Shown: positions 21,661-34,242, numbered from the stretch's first letter. The stretch is DNA of 64,000 nucleotides from Escarpia spicata (GCA_963995525.1 OZ023207.1:28626873-28690872); one strand, 5' to 3'. Numbers and translations: made by a program. The notes: a model not told the origin generated them from the letters alone.

Positions 21661-22600
21661 CTATGCCCCGAGACCGAAGCTGAAACCGATCACGACAACA
21701 CTGCTTGGAGTAGGCGGACCTCTTGAGAGCAAGGGACAATTTGTAGCACAAACGGAAGTTAAATCCATATTGTCATTGTCCGTGCAAAGAAAAACAATTA
21801 ACCTTCTGAGTCGCAGCTTTGCCAGCCGCATGGGCCTCATTCTCAAAGTGGATCAGTTTGAGGAGACATTCGGCGACATGGGGTGTCTCAAGACTGAACC
21901 ATTAAGAATCGTTCTGCGGGATGGAGCAAAGCCGTATGCATTGAGCGTAGCAAAGCACGTGCCAATACCACTCCAACAGAAGGTGAAGGAGGAGCTGGAC
22001 TGTCTGCAAGCAGCTGGGGTTATTGTGTCCATCACAAAGCATGTGCCAATACCACTCCAACAGAAGGTGAAGGAGGAGCTGGACTGTCTGCAAGCAGCAG
22101 GGGTTATTGTGCCCATCACAAAGCCAACGTCGTGGTTTGCACCGATGGTTCCAGTCATGAAGAAATCAGGAAAAGTCCGCATCTGCATTGATTTAAAGAA
22201 GCTCAATCAAGAGGTGAAGCGAGAAACCTTTATACTGCCGACAATAGATGACGTCATTTCAAAGCTGACCGGTGCGACAGTATTCAACTCTATTGACGCT
22301 TCCGTTGGCTGTCATTCGGTATCACGTCAGCGCCATAAATCTTCATGCGGAAGATGTTTCAGTTGTTCGAAGGAGTGGAAGGCGTGTTCTGTTATATGGA
22401 TGATGTCCTGGTCTTTGGGAAAGACCAGGAGGAGCACGACCGTCGCCTAGAGACTGTCATGGAAATTGTCTCAGACTGGATAAAGACAAGTGTCTGTTCA
22501 AACAAACTGAACTCAAGTTCTTGGGTCACAGATTCACCGCCGAAGGAATCATCGCAGATCCAGAAAAAGTCGCTGCCATTCTGAACATGTCAGCACCAAC
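21660..22600 (+). pseudogene. gypsy reverse transcriptase, internally deleted
   Basis: The open frame 21770-22450 carries SWFAPMVPVMKKSGKVRICI and DLKKLNQEVKRE of the RT fingers. An 84-bp tandem duplication repeats the segment from HVPIPLQQKVKEELDCLQAA onward. After FNSIDAS about a hundred residues of the palm are deleted, including most of the region up to the catalytic pair. The frame then shifts to one that reads GVFCYMDDVLVFGKDQEEHD (YMDD at 22393-22404). A further shift leads to KFLGHRFTAEGI near 22515. Confidence 0.85.
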
Positions 22601-22616
22601 AACAGTGCCACTGTTG

Positions 22617-23215
22617 TGACAAGTCATGGGAATGGTCCACTTTCTAGGTTCATACCTACCAGACCTACGCAGCGTCACCCGTCCTCTGAGCGACCTACTG
22701 GAAGACGACACGGTTTGGTCATGGAGGCTTGCTCAGGAAGAAGCATTTGTCAAGATGAAGACGTTGGTATCATCGACTCCAATCCTAGCGTACGATGACG
22801 CGACTATGTCAACCTGTGTGAGGGCTGATGCCAGTTCATATGGCATCGGAGGGATGTTCATGCAAGATCACGGTGGAGGGAGGATGAAGCCGGTGGCCTT
22901 CTGCTCGAGAATGTTGCCCCCCCCCCCGCTGAGCAGCGGTACGCACAAATAGAAAAAGAATGCTTAGCGAGTGTGTGGGTGTGCGAGAAATTTGACAGAT
23001 TCATCTGTGGTCTAGAGGAATATACACTGCTCACAGACCACAAGCCACTTGTGCCGCTGATCAACGTCAAAGACCTCGCCAGGACACCATTAAGATGTCG
23101 GCGACAACTAATGCGGATGATGCGATACAAGGCCAAAGAGGAATATACCCCAGGGAAGGACCTTGTTGTTGCTGATACTTTGTCGAGAAGCCCAATAAAG
23201 ATCACTCCATCATCA
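22617..23215 (+). pseudogene. gypsy RT connection and RNase H region
   Basis: The connection segment (MGMVHFLGSYLPDLRSVTRP) leads to RNase H-like sequence: RADASSYGIGG (first catalytic Asp), then after a C-run frameshift near 22920 IEKECLASVWVCEKF, LLTDHKPLVPL and finally VVADTLSRSP at the domain end. These are standard gypsy RNase H landmarks. The poly-C run at 22916-22926 separates two reading frames. Confidence 0.85.
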
Positions 23216-23365
23216 TCAGTCGCAGAAGAAGTCGAACTCCACGTAGATATGGTGGAGTCAAACTTACCAATGTCACCCCAGATGGCCCAGAAGATGGCCG
23301 AGTTGCGAACCTCCACGAGGGACGATGCTACTCTTCAGTCAGCTATTATCCACACGTTGACTGGA

Positions 23366-24420
23366 TGACCAAAGTACGAAAAAGACGTACCAGAAAGTCT
23401 GAGGGAGCTCTTCAACGTCCGAAGTCTCCTTTCTGTCAGCAATGGTCTTCTGACATATACCGACCGAATCGTCATCCCTACAGCCTTGAGGCCAGATATA
23501 CTGGACAAGATTCACACAGGCCATCAGGGAATAAAGAAGTACCTGGAACGAGCCAGGGTGTCTGTGTGGAGGCCAGGGAATACGCGTGACTTCAAGCACA
23601 TAGTGGGTGCCTGCGACCACTACCAAGTCCACAAACCGAGTCATCAGAGGGAGCCACTGATTACAACCCCTCTTCCCACAGGACCATGGCAGAGAGTAGC
23701 GGTAGACCTCTACCCACAGGACCATGGCAGAGATTAGCGGTAGACCTCTGTTTGTCTCAAGGAAAGAACTACATAGTAGTAGTAGTAGACTACTCCTCTT
23801 GATGGATAGAGATACTGCACTTCAGTAACACGACATCTGCTTCGTGCATTGCGAAGTTGAAGGACATCTTTGCCCGATTTGGCATCCCAACTGAGCTGGT
23901 GTCTGATAACGCGTCCCAGTTGTCGTCTTCAGAGTTGAAGTCATTTGCACAGTATGGGTTTACACATGTGACGTTGAGCCTGTACATGCCAAACGCCATT
24001 GGAGAAGCCGAACGAGCTGTGCAAACGGCCAACAGGATTCTCAAACAGACTAAGCCTTGGCTGGGCCTGATGGTCTACAGGGACACAGTGATCGCCGCTA
24101 CAGGATGCAGTCCCGCACAACTGATGGACCGTCATATCCGTACGACCTTGCCAACCCGACCATCTGCACTCAGGCCAAGATGGCCCAACTTGGACCTGGT
24201 GCGTCAGAAGGATTTTGACACTAAACTGTCACGTCGGCACAACTATAACCGACACCATGGGGTACGTCCACTACTGCCACTGTCCCCCAGGGGATACAGT
24301 CAGGACGAACATTGAGAAGGGTTGGACGAATAAAGGTGTCATAACCGATGCAGTCGACTCGCCACGGTCATACACAGTACAGACCGAATCTGCCGTGTAT
24401 CGTTGAAATATACGTTATTT
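23366..24420 (+). pseudogene. gypsy integrase, frameshifted
   Basis: The zinc-binding region is readable around 23511-23640 (HTGHQGIKKYLERA, then [12 protein letters not shown]). A short duplication at about 23674-23748 repeats the segment that encodes [12 protein letters not shown]. The catalytic core shows VVVVDYSS (first Asp at about 23788), VSDNASQ (second Asp near 23904) and AIGEAERAVQTANRIL (Glu near 24010). A TGA lies between the first two. Sequence is missing between KQTKPWLGLMVYRDT and the C-terminal part. The latter resembles the basic tail domain (GDTVRTN, then SPRSYTVQTE). Confidence 0.82.
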
Positions 24421-24650
24421 GCGAGCTGTGCCACAGTCACCAAGAGCACAGCCTAGTGTTCCTGTGACAAGGGTAGTTCAGCCTCAATCAGGAACACAGC
24501 CTAGTGTTCCTGTGACAAGGGTAGTTCAGCCTCAACCGATGGTTGTGTCTTCGAGCCCGGCCGAGAGTCCTACTGGCGAGGCGCCATTGAACCAGTCTCC
24601 AGCGTCCACCAGTCCAATATGTAAATTAATATTGTATACAGAAATTGTGT

Positions 24651-25540
24651 AAAGAAACAAATCAGCCAATTCTGGTTGTTGGACTCGTGTTTTTGAGTTC
24701 TATTATTTTAAATATAAAAAATGGGTGAAATCAATCAGTGTAATGTGGCGTGGCAATCCACACTCAGTGTTGAGCGCAGGCTGCCAAAAGGCCCATAAGT
24801 TGGGATATGTGATGTGTGCATATGCGCCACCTCGGTAAGGTAAGGATTTCACTCCTGGGAAACCACTTCCGTTTGAGGTTTAAATGGGGGTGCAGTAAGA
24901 AAGGTTTTTTGGTAGCCTGATAAAATAATGCACCTCTAAAATCATTATGTGTCGGACTTAGTTGTAGTCTGTAGTTCCACGTGGACAGCACTTCCACGCC
25001 ATCATATAAAGTAGTTAATATAATAACATATAAGTTTGAACTTTATGTGGATGAAGGCGAAATGTTGAAACAAACGAAAGTGTGGAACGGCGAGATGTCA
25101 CATTCGGGATGGATTCATTCCAGGACACCATCCTCTTGGACATCTGAAGGGTTTATCCAGTTTGACCAGCTACACGAACATGGTGACTGCAGCTATCGGA
25201 AGAAACAACAACAACACACGGTTCTTTTCAGAGCCGACAACACTTTTGCAAAATATATTGAGACATGTAGAGAGTTTATTCATAAGTGTAAGTTCTTCAA
25301 ACATTCACCAATTCATCATTAAAAAGGGCATATTGTCACGTACGTAACACTTAAATTAGAGATTGACAAACAACTTAACATTATTTTATTTTACCAATAA
25401 ATAAAACAATCTGCCAAACAATATTTCATACAAAGGTTTTCATGATCATTAAAACTATGTAAATATTATAATAAAGTATTTTGATATAGCGATTTTTTAA
25501 TCCACATAATAAAATCTCTAACATTTTTAACAAGTAAAAT
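24651..25540. other. Interval without a recognised gene
   Basis: An open frame at 24981-25322 has no recognisable domain. The remainder is AT-rich. I see no repeat structure that links it to either neighbour. Confidence 0.3.
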
Positions 25541-26345
25541 ATTAACAACGGGAATAATTTATAATAAATAAAATAAAATATATTGTATGGTTTCACAATA
25601 ATTACAAAGAACATATTTCCGAAAGGGGGCATCCATGGCCTAATGCCCACCTAAAAACTTCATTTTAAGATTATAACCGGAATGGATCAGACTATTTACT
25701 GACATTATTGATGTTAACAACTGTTAAAACTGTTGAACCATTCAGTAACTACATAGCATACATACATGTTAACCATATTTTTTAATTCATCTGTCACTGT
25801 TTGTAATAAAGTTCGCTTATTATAAAACAAAAAAACAATATTTTGTCTGCAAAATAAAATGTTTGTAAAACACAAAACAAATTATTATATGTATTGTATC
25901 ATAGCTGTGATGAATTGCCTCTGGTAACAATATTAAAATGCACCAGTATTTATACAAATCAATAATCGTAATAAAACGCCCACTTGCTGTCAACACTGGA
26001 TTTAATCTTATTTAATTAAATATCGCAAATTTTATCGACTTTATTTTACAATATTATTGAAATATGAATTGTGATCTATCCCCACGTCTGAAGTCAACCA
26101 TAAAGTGGCGCCACCGAACGGAGTTTACGGTGGAACTAATGAATACACACAAAAACGAGTGGAATTCTTGTACATTTTGATCGATATAAGACTTTTATTT
26201 ATAAGAAATTTATTTGTTTGATCACGTGACAAGTGTATATGTGTAGAATAGGTGTTGTAGTTATGTGATGTGAAGTTTGGTGACTGTAGGTGACCGTCAT
26301 CATGGTTTTTCGAGGTGCGGGCCTAAACTGCAAAAGTACCAATCT
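25540..26345 (+). repeat. Long inverted repeat, left arm
   Basis: This arm matches, as reverse complement, 27805-28510. Examples are GTGGCGCCACCGAACGG here against ATGGCGCCATGTTT there, GATCACGTGACAAGTG against CATGTGATCAACA, and GCCCACCTAAAAACTT against ATATTTAGGTGGGTATTAG. Identity by eye is about 75-80% with indels. The pair encloses a minus-strand LINE fragment. Confidence 0.75.
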
Positions 26346-26446
26346 TTTAACATATTTGTTACGCTGCTATTCTAGTTGTAGTTGCCTTTTACGAAGCGGG
26401 CTGCTCTTCTTTGACTTTGTATTTTCTCGAGTGTGTTTATATATAT

Positions 26447-27660
26447 TTATAAGTATGTGTCCCATATTGTGCAACCGTATTCTAGAATAAGGCGAACAAG
26501 GGTGACATAAGCTCTTTCTTTTAGAACCTGCGGACAAGATTTCAGATTTCTCCTTAAGAATGATAAAGTGACATTGGCTTTGTTGCAAGTTTGGGAGATG
26601 TGTGTTGTCCAGGATAGGTTGTCTGTGACCATTACCCCAAGATATTTCATTGTGTCAACTTGTTTTAATATATGATTGCCAAGTGAGTATGATCTGGATA
26701 ATGTATTTGAATTTGGAGTTCTGGCGATTCGCATTACATTGTCATTGCACTTTGTTGCAGTAAACTACATGACATACCCCAATCTTTTCCTCATTTATTG
26801 AGAGCGTTAACTTTAAGTCAGTTTGAAAGGCCAGCTGGTCCCTCTGTGTATGGACGGGTCCGTATAACATACAATCATCTGCAAACAGACGGACATTGGA
26901 AGTCACTTGCATGGGTAAATCATTTATATGTAGTAAAAATAACAGAGGGGCTAGAACAGCTAGTACCCTGAGGCACGCCTGACTCGACATTGACATTATC
27001 CGAAAAACTCCCTTCTACAAGGACTCTCTCGGTACAGTGTTTAAGAAAGTTAGCTATTCACAATGTATGTTATCATTTATGCCATATAATGACTGAGTTT
27101 ACAAAGAAGTTTGTTGTGGGGTACAGTGTCGAAAGCTTTAGAGAAATCGAGGGTTGCAAGGTCCACTCGTATATCTTATTATCCCTGAACTTTTGCAGAT
27201 CTTGAAGAGTTGTTACTAGTTGTGACTCGCATGAATGATGTTTTCTAAAACCATGTTGGACAGGAGTTAAAATGTCATACACATCAAGATGTATACGGAC
27301 ATGTGAACAGATTATATGTTCAAATAGTTTACAAGCTACATTGTCGTAGACATTGCCTTTCTTATGTATCGGCATAACGTCTACCTTTTTCCAGTCTAAT
27401 GGTATTTCCCCTGTGTTTAGTGACTGGTTAAAAAGGAGTGTGAAAATTGGGGCAAGCTCGGCTGCAACTTCCGTCAACACACGACAGGGAATGTTATCTG
27501 GACTGGACGCTTTAGAGGGGTTAATGTCCGACAGTAGCTTCTTGATACCAACAGTGTCAGCATGTAATGTATTTATGGATGGGAAGCTTTTGCCTTGGAT
27601 ATTGGGCATGGCTGTGCCGTCGGGCGGACGGTTCAGGTGTCGTGCCAAATCCCTTGCATT
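26447..27660 (-). pseudogene. LINE reverse transcriptase relic (jockey/CR1-like)
   Basis: Read on the minus strand from 27648: SPDNIPCRVLTEVAAELAP and HGFRKHHSCESQLVTTLQDL, then after frameshifts ATLDFSKAFDTVPHNKLL, APLLFLLHINDLP and VRLFADDCMLYGP (catalytic Asp pair), and finally KYLGVMVTDNLSWTTHI and LEYGCTIWD. The frame is interrupted at least three times. The NYRP-type block is missing and the SGVPQGS block is garbled (RVRRASGY). It is a decayed ORF2 without endonuclease. Confidence 0.85.
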
Positions 27661-27804
27661 GCCAAATTACTCGTAGTCCGAGATTCTCACGAGGAGGTGC
27701 GAGCAATCTGTCATGGTCTCTATGCTATATTCCTCGCACATGTTCATTATAAGTTAACTAGATGGTCCTGCTAATCTGCCTTGATAAACATAGGCTGATG
27801 AAGT

Positions 27805-28510
27805 GATGGGTACTTAAACAATTTAGACCCGCACTCCAAATACACGAAAATGGTCACCTAGTCACCAAACTTCACATCATGAATCTACTACACCTATTCT
27901 ACACATGTACGTTTGTCATGTGATCAACATATTATATTTATTGTCTTTCATCGATCAGAATGTATGCACTCGAAATTCACTGGTTTTTGTTTCGTTTTTG
28001 TTCGTATACGTTAGTTCCACAGAAAAGTCTGCGAGATGGCGCCATGTTTATATGTGTGGTTAGATCACAATTGACATATTTCAATAAACTTCTCAAAATC
28101 AATAGAATTTGCGATATTTAATTAAATAAAGTTACCTTAAATTTTAAGTTGACAACAGCTGATGGCAATTATTGCTTTATTATATACTGTGACAGGTAAA
28201 TTTGATAAAACTGTAGTGAATCTGTGAGCATGCCATGCAATTAGTGAAAGGATAAACAGTGTTAATTGTTTTTAACAGCAGCATGAAGTCAGCCAAATGA
28301 AAGAATGCATACAAATCTTAATACATATTTTATGACATTTCATCCTGATCTATTCTGTTTATAATCCTAAAATGACATATTTAGGTGGGTATTAGCCATT
28401 AGGCCGTGGATGTCCACTTTTAGAAATGTATTCTTTATAATTAATGTTAGCTAATTGTGAAACCATATATAATTTCATTCGATTTATTATGGAATATTTC
28501 CCTTGTTAAA
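27805..28510 (-). repeat. Long inverted repeat, right arm
   Basis: This is the inverted partner of 25540-26345. Together with the interior the structure spans about 3.0 kb. The arms could be long terminal inverted repeats of one DNA element into which a LINE inserted, or two inverted copies of the same repeat. Confidence 0.75.
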
Positions 28511-28770
28511 GGAAAACAAAAAGGCAGCGTTTTGGTGTTAAGCATCTAAAAGAGTTAATACAAACTAATTTCCAACTACAATCAAATTTTTAACGTCAGC
28601 GGTTTATCTGTAAAAAATGTTGAACACACAACTACCGGATTTCTATGAACTGCGCCAAGTCGAGTAAATTTTCTGTGTAGTATTTGTTCACAACTCCGTA
28701 AGGTAGCGCTATGGTAAGTTTACCAAGTAAACTTTGCGCGCATGCGCTGCGACTGCGTAAATAACATGGC

Positions 28771-29412
28771 GTGTCGATACGGTTTCCGATTCTTCTGACG
28801 AGGAAAACAAAATGGATTGAGAAGCAGCTGGTTACTGGCTTGAATCACAAAGACAAGGGCCTATGTTGGAAGATAGGCCAGAGGCGCGTGCCGGTGAGAA
28901 CGGGCAGTGGAAATGTTGAGGTGCATAGCATGCATGACATTACAGACGTCAAGGGTACTCATAAACAGAATGTCTGTAGAATAGTGAGAGAGGAGCTTTA
29001 CGAGATCGGAGAAAAAGAAGCCAAGAGCGCAAATGTACTCATCAGAAATCTTGATGAAATAGACAGTGAAGAGCATGGGAGTTGGGAAGATGACAAAGAA
29101 CTTGTGGCGCATTTGATGCACAATGTTTTGGAACAGAAAGAGGTAGAAATAATTTCAGTAAGTAGAGTGCCAGAAAACAAAATGGAGGGTAGGAATAGGC
29201 TGACAGTTGTAACACTGGCAAATCGGAACGTGAAAATAAAAGTGCTAAGAGTAGCAAAGAACCTGGGAAACAAGGACGAATGGAAACACGTTTACATCAG
29301 TGTATACGAGACTAAGAAAGAAAGGGAGACACAGTACCAATCAAGGAAGGAGATAAGGGAAAGGAATGGAAAAGGCGAAAAGAACATATACATCCATCGA
29401 GGCCGCATTTAG
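28771..29412 (+). pseudogene. LINE ORF1-like nucleic-acid-binding protein
   Basis: The open frame runs 213 codons. The central part, SANVLIRNLDEIDSEEHG through VEIISVSRVPENK to RLTVVTLANRNVKIKVL, follows the RRM-like ORF1 layout seen in many invertebrate LINEs. It is followed by a lysine/arginine-rich end. No esterase or zinc-finger motif is seen. The only nearby ATG (28766) is in another frame, so the start is broken or lies upstream. A serine/arginine-rich stretch (29460-29600) follows before ORF2. Confidence 0.65.
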
Positions 29413-29601
29413 AGGCGAATGAGAGTAAGGTGAGACCATGGCCAGTAAAAATGAAAAAGGAGCGACCCCCTGCAGGAGCCAAACAACACCAGTAGCACCT
29501 ACAAAGAGCAGCCAGTCAACACCTGCCAGAAGGAGCAGCCAATCAAGAACGGCTCCCACCAGGAGGAGCAGCCAGTCCACAAAAACAGCAAAAAAGTAGG
29601 A

Positions 29602-30358
29602 ATGGAGATGGGAGTGGATAACACCAGCACTAGTATGTATATAAACACTTACAGCAAAAATCTGCACAAAATTGGTGAAGGGGATAAAAAAGAAATAGGG
29701 AGCACAAGCCATATTACAGTAAATATACTCAAAGCCATATTTGTGAATGCCAGAAGCCTCTTAAACAAGCTGGACGAGATGAAGTATGTTGCAACTGAGG
29801 AGAACCCAGACTTGATATGTGTAACCGAAACGTGGGATCACATAGATGTATCTGACGCAGAGCTTAACTTCGAGGGATACAGTTTGATCAGAAATGATAG
29901 AGAGGGAACGAAAGGAGGATTCTATTTGTAAGAAACAATATAAACTATGTCAAATGTGATGAGCTTACACAAACACACAACACGGAATCGGTATGGTGTC
30001 GCCTAACAACAACAACAGACTCCCTACTTGTAGGAGTATGCTACCATAGCACATCTGATGATCTTGACAGCGAACTAGCTCTACATAAATTATTACGCAC
30101 AGCATGTGCAACGAGCAACAACATTGTAATATTTGGAGATTCCAACCACAGAACCATTGACTGGAGTAGGATGCAGGCAGGAGGCGAGGGGATACGTTTC
30201 ATGGAACTCACCCAAGATCTGTTTCTAACCCAACATGTATGCGATGCTACTAGGGGTGAGAATACATTGGATCTCGTACCATCCTCTGAACCAAATATGG
30301 TTGAGCAAGTTAGGGTAAGTGAACCTTTCAGTGACCACAACATTGTGATATTGTAGTG
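29602..30358 (+). pseudogene. LINE apurinic-type endonuclease domain, frameshifted
   Basis: The first stretch (29602-29931) has VNARSLLNKLDEM and DLICVTETWDHIDV, the N-terminal metal-binding landmarks of EN. The frame shifts after KGGFYL, where a third Gly would be expected. The second stretch contains NIVIFGDSNHRTIDW (the usual GDFN motif with Phe changed to Ser), LDLVPSSEPNMVEQV and FSDHNIVI, the terminal Asp-His motif. Confidence 0.85.
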
Positions 30359-32560
30359 TCTATTCACATAAAAGAGTGGAGAGAAACTTACTACGACTAC
30401 AAGAGTGCAAATTATGATGGAATGAGACAATGTTTAGGGAATTATGACTGGAAGCAGGCATTCCAGGATACTAATGTACACACAAAATGGGACATCTTTA
30501 AAACAGTCGTTAATTCGGCAATGACAAGTTTTATCTCCGTGTCAACAAGGAGACGAAAGACCAAACCCAGATGGATGACTAAACGAGCAGACATGGCAAG
30601 ACGGAAGAAATACCACATGTGGAAGAAACACAGAGAAACAGGAGAATATCATCTGTACGAGGCATACAAACGTCATCTAAACAAAGCCCGGAATGAAGTG
30701 GTTAAGGCTAAACGAAATTTTGAGAAAAGACTTGCCGACAACATAAAAAGACCCGAAATCTTTTTATTCATATACTAGGACGAAAACTAAGACAAAAGAC
30801 AATGTCGGCCCCCTTTTGAGTAGCAATGGGGATGTGATCATAGACTCAGTCGAGACAGCAAGTGTACTAAACAACTACTTCGCCTCAGTGTTCACTGACG
30901 AGGTAACAGAAAATCTTCCTGACGTTGTGAACTTATTCACCAAGAAAAAAAAATTGAGGAGTCACTCCAGCATATTGAGATATCTACAGCAGTAGTACTG
31001 GAAAAGCTGTTGCAACTTAAACCATACAAAGCCCCTGGAATAGACGACTTAAACTCGACAATGTTCCGAGAAGTGGCCACGGCCATTGCACCACTGCTAA
31101 GCGAAATCTTCGCAGACAGCATGGAAACGGCAGAAGTTCCTCTAGACTGGAAAAGTGCAAATGTTACCCCCATACATAAGAAAGGTATCAAATCACAACC
31201 CAGTAACTACAGACCTGTAAGTCTAACATCACATATATCTAAAGGAATGGAAGTCATCATCAAGGATGAAATAGTTGGCCATCTTCAAAACCATGATTTG
31301 ATTAAACCGTCGCAACATGGCTTTTGGAAGGGACGTTCACGCCTGACGAACGTTTTAGTGTACCTGGATAAGGTTACATCCTGTATAGATAAAGGGCTTC
31401 CAGTGGACTCTATTTATCTAGATTTTAGTAAAGCTTTTGATCGAGTCCCACACTGCAGGCTGGCGACGAAACTAAGTGCACATGGGATAGGAGGAGCGGT
31501 TAATAGATGGATATCGCAGTGGCTGACGGACAGAGTACAACGTGTTATTATAAATGGTTTCAGTTCAGGGTGGTCACCCGTTAAGAGTGGTGTCCCCCAA
31601 GGGTCTGTTCTGTGTCCAATTTTATTTGTAATATATATTAATGACGTAGACGAAGGTGTGTGCAACCATCTCCTAAAATTTGCTGATGACACAAAACTGT
31701 TCAGTCAGGTATCATCCTATAAAGAAGCTGAGAAACTTCAGAAGGACCTAAATAACTTGCACGGGTGGGGTGCTGAATGGGCAATGTTGTTCAATGCAGA
31801 AAAATGCAAGTGTGTACATTACGGTCATAACAACAGGCAGTACGACTACTTCATGGGTGATAACCCCATAGAAACATCACATGTAGAACAAGATTTTGGA
31901 ATGATAATAACAGACACACTTAATGTAAGGGAGCAATGTGTTAAGGCATCAAAGAAGACTAATGTGATGTTAGGCATGATTAACAGAGCTATTAAATATA
32001 AGACCAGAAAAGTAGTTGTAAAATTATACAAATCCTTAGTAGGACCTCACCTAGAATACTGCATTCAGGCATGGCGCCCATTCAAACAAAAAGATATAGA
32101 CTTATTAGAAAAGGTGCAACGTAGGGTGACCAGGATGATTTAAGATTTAAGTCACTTAGATTACCAAAGACGGTTAAGAGTGCTAAATATCACGACTCTG
32201 GAGACTAGACGACTGCGTGCTGATTTATTGGAAGTTTATCAAATATTCAACGAGTTAGAGGGTATTCTTCCTGCAGATTTCTTTGTTATGGAAAATAAAC
32301 AGACCAAAACAAGAGGACACACTTTCAAAATAACCAAAGTGCACTCAAGTTTAGATATACGCATGTACTCCTTTACTCAAAGGATAGTTAACGATTGGAA
32401 TAGACTTCCGGAAGCAGCAGTGATGTCCAAAAACATCAACCAGTTCAAGGGACACATTGACAAATATTTATGCAATAAGGCGGAGGATTACACGAGTCAA
32501 CGTTTGACCCCCTTCCTCCTCAACTCCTTGACTACTACGTTGAAGAGGAGGATTCAAGGT
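30356..32560 (+). pseudogene. LINE linker, reverse transcriptase and C-terminal tail
   Basis: The linker (30356-30778) is basic. The RT (31010-32143) is intact over 377 codons: APGIDDLNSTMF, NYRPVSLTSHIS, YLDFSKAFDRVPH, SGVPQGSVLCPILF, LKFADDTKLF and EYCIQAWRPFKQKDIDLLEKV. A TAA at 32141 follows RVTRMI. The tail resumes in the same frame (32180-32668) with LETRRLRADLLEVYQ and IVNDWNRLPEAAV. The missing bridge between linker and RT contains a poly-A frameshift near 30945-30952. Confidence 0.9.
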
Positions 32561-32580
32561 AAATTCAAGGTAAATGCCGA

Positions 32581-33620
32581 GATGGTGTCGTTGTCATGTG
32601 GAAAGTGCCGTAGCGATTCAGGAACAGGAGGCGGTAGCGACTCGACAGCACGCCGAGCCTATTGGTGAAGGTAATTATTAATCTGTCTAGTTTATTGTTT
32701 AAATAACCGATGAGCCTAAATTCCTGGCTGCGTATGAACAGCGAGAGACGATTGTCTTGGGTTGATGTTTAGTCGACGTCTTAGATCTCACTCTCAGCCA
32801 GTGCCACTCGCACTGGACTCACTCAGTGCTTGAACATTGACGTTTCCATTTTCGAATACCACCCAAGGTTGTACCCTCACTTTTTAAAAGAAATGTAGTT
32901 GAATGGTTCCATGATTCATGTGAACCAAAATGGTACAGGGCAGAGCCAGAGCTATGATAGAAAATAAACAAGAATTAACTCCCCTTTTGTTCTATCCCCG
33001 TCGACACTCTTCACTCACATTCGCAGTAATGGCTGTGCATGTATGAGCAATATGTGGCAGTACTACTTTTTAAACCTTTTAAACACATGGCAGGTAGATA
33101 GGATTATTTTTAATTTTATGCATACTGCAATTTTTCTGCCCAAAGTTTACAATGAGTCTCATGAATACAATATATATTGAACTTTTTTCAGCCAGAGCCC
33201 CCATTTGTTTTGGTGACAAAGGAAATGACTACCATTTTGTGCAAATATTGACACATTTCGAAACAGCCTTCCTTAATCTGTTTGATATTTCTATGGACCC
33301 AGGTATAATACTAGGATGAATACAGTTAGAGGATCGTAATGCATTCTTTGTGAAATTTGTTCAGAATAATAATCCATATTTGCTTAACATTCGCATAAAA
33401 CTGTTATTTAAATGCTTAATTCTTTGTTACAGGTGGACTGCTGTGCATTACAAACAGCATTGGATTTATAATTCTTTGTTTGAAGCAAGTGGTGCTGCAG
33501 AATGTACTAGTTGCCATGAACTATATACAGTTAGATGACTGGGAACTAGACCGTCCAACAAACAAGTACGTATCTATGTGCATGCATTTGATTAATACAA
33601 TACAGCATCATAGTAGCACT
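32581..33620. other. Interval without a recognised gene
   Basis: AT-rich sequence. One short frame at 33350-33538 follows an acceptor-like TTACAG but has no recognisable domain. Confidence 0.3.
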
Positions 33621-33623
33621 AGC

Positions 33624-33797
<174 letters not shown>

Positions 33798-33909
33798 ATT
33801 TTGTCAGCAATCTCATGCCTGATGCCCAAATTATTAGCAATCTTCCAGGGAAATTACTTAGTGGACTTACAATACGTCATCTACCATCCACATGCTAAGC
33901 AAATTCACA

Positions 33910-34242
33910 TCATTGAACTGACTACCATTTGAACCTAACATCAAGAAAGATCATGTATTCAAAACTAACAAGTATGCCATACTATTCCATTACGTAAACA
34001 ATAACGGAATAAAAACAGAATTGCCATGCATTGAAATAGGTTGCAAAGGCTATGTATCTGAACCCAACAAATGTAAGACTGACAACTTCCTTAAAATCTG
34101 TTGGAATAAAACCACCAACAAAACAGACAAAACAACTAATTCTATCGTATCTTTGTCTAAACTAGCCCTGCTAACGCCATTCACCCTTTCTAACTGTAAA
34201 GACGAACTACAATGGTTTGATCCAAGACTAATTGAAATATGA
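33910..34242 (+). pseudogene. C-terminal tail of an invertebrate retroelement polyprotein (probable)
   Basis: With one frame correction near 33927 the sequence reads IELT, then PFEPNIKKDHVFKTNKYAIL, GIKTELPCIEIGCKGYVSEP and SKLALLTPFTL. The pairing of a (V/I)ELTxPFE motif with a downstream (P/C)xEIGCRGYV motif is one I associate with the C-terminal region of certain invertebrate retrotransposon proteins. The identification is from memory of that pattern, so family is uncertain. No RT is found next to it; the (CA)n tract lies 120 bp upstream. Confidence 0.45.

Larger units (their letters stand above)
21395..24650 (+). mobile_element. Degenerate Ty3/gypsy LTR-retrotransposon pol region
   Basis: Zinc-knuckle-like sequence, protease, reverse transcriptase, RNase H and integrase follow in gypsy order on the plus strand with many frameshifts, stops and internal deletions. 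No LTRs, primer-binding site or polypurine tract could be identified, so both ends are missing or too decayed. Short in-place tandem duplications occur at 21953-22120 (84 bp), near 23674-23748 (about 36 bp) and near 24445-24540 (48 bp). Confidence 0.88.
28700..32580 (+). mobile_element. Nearly complete CR1-like LINE, decayed
   Basis: ORF1-like, endonuclease, linker, RT and C-terminal tail follow in the order expected for a CR1-like element, with several frameshifts and stops. The 3' end is marked by the direct repeat ATTCAAGGTAA, present twice at about 32552-32574, as is usual for CR1 3' ends. It belongs to a family related to but distinct from that at 52.4-56.6 kb, since its ORF1 has no esterase domain. 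Confidence 0.85.

Noticed and set aside
21395..24650. Intact gypsy element with LTRs
   Set aside because: I looked for matching direct repeats at both sides and found none. The left side is minisatellite and the right side unique DNA.
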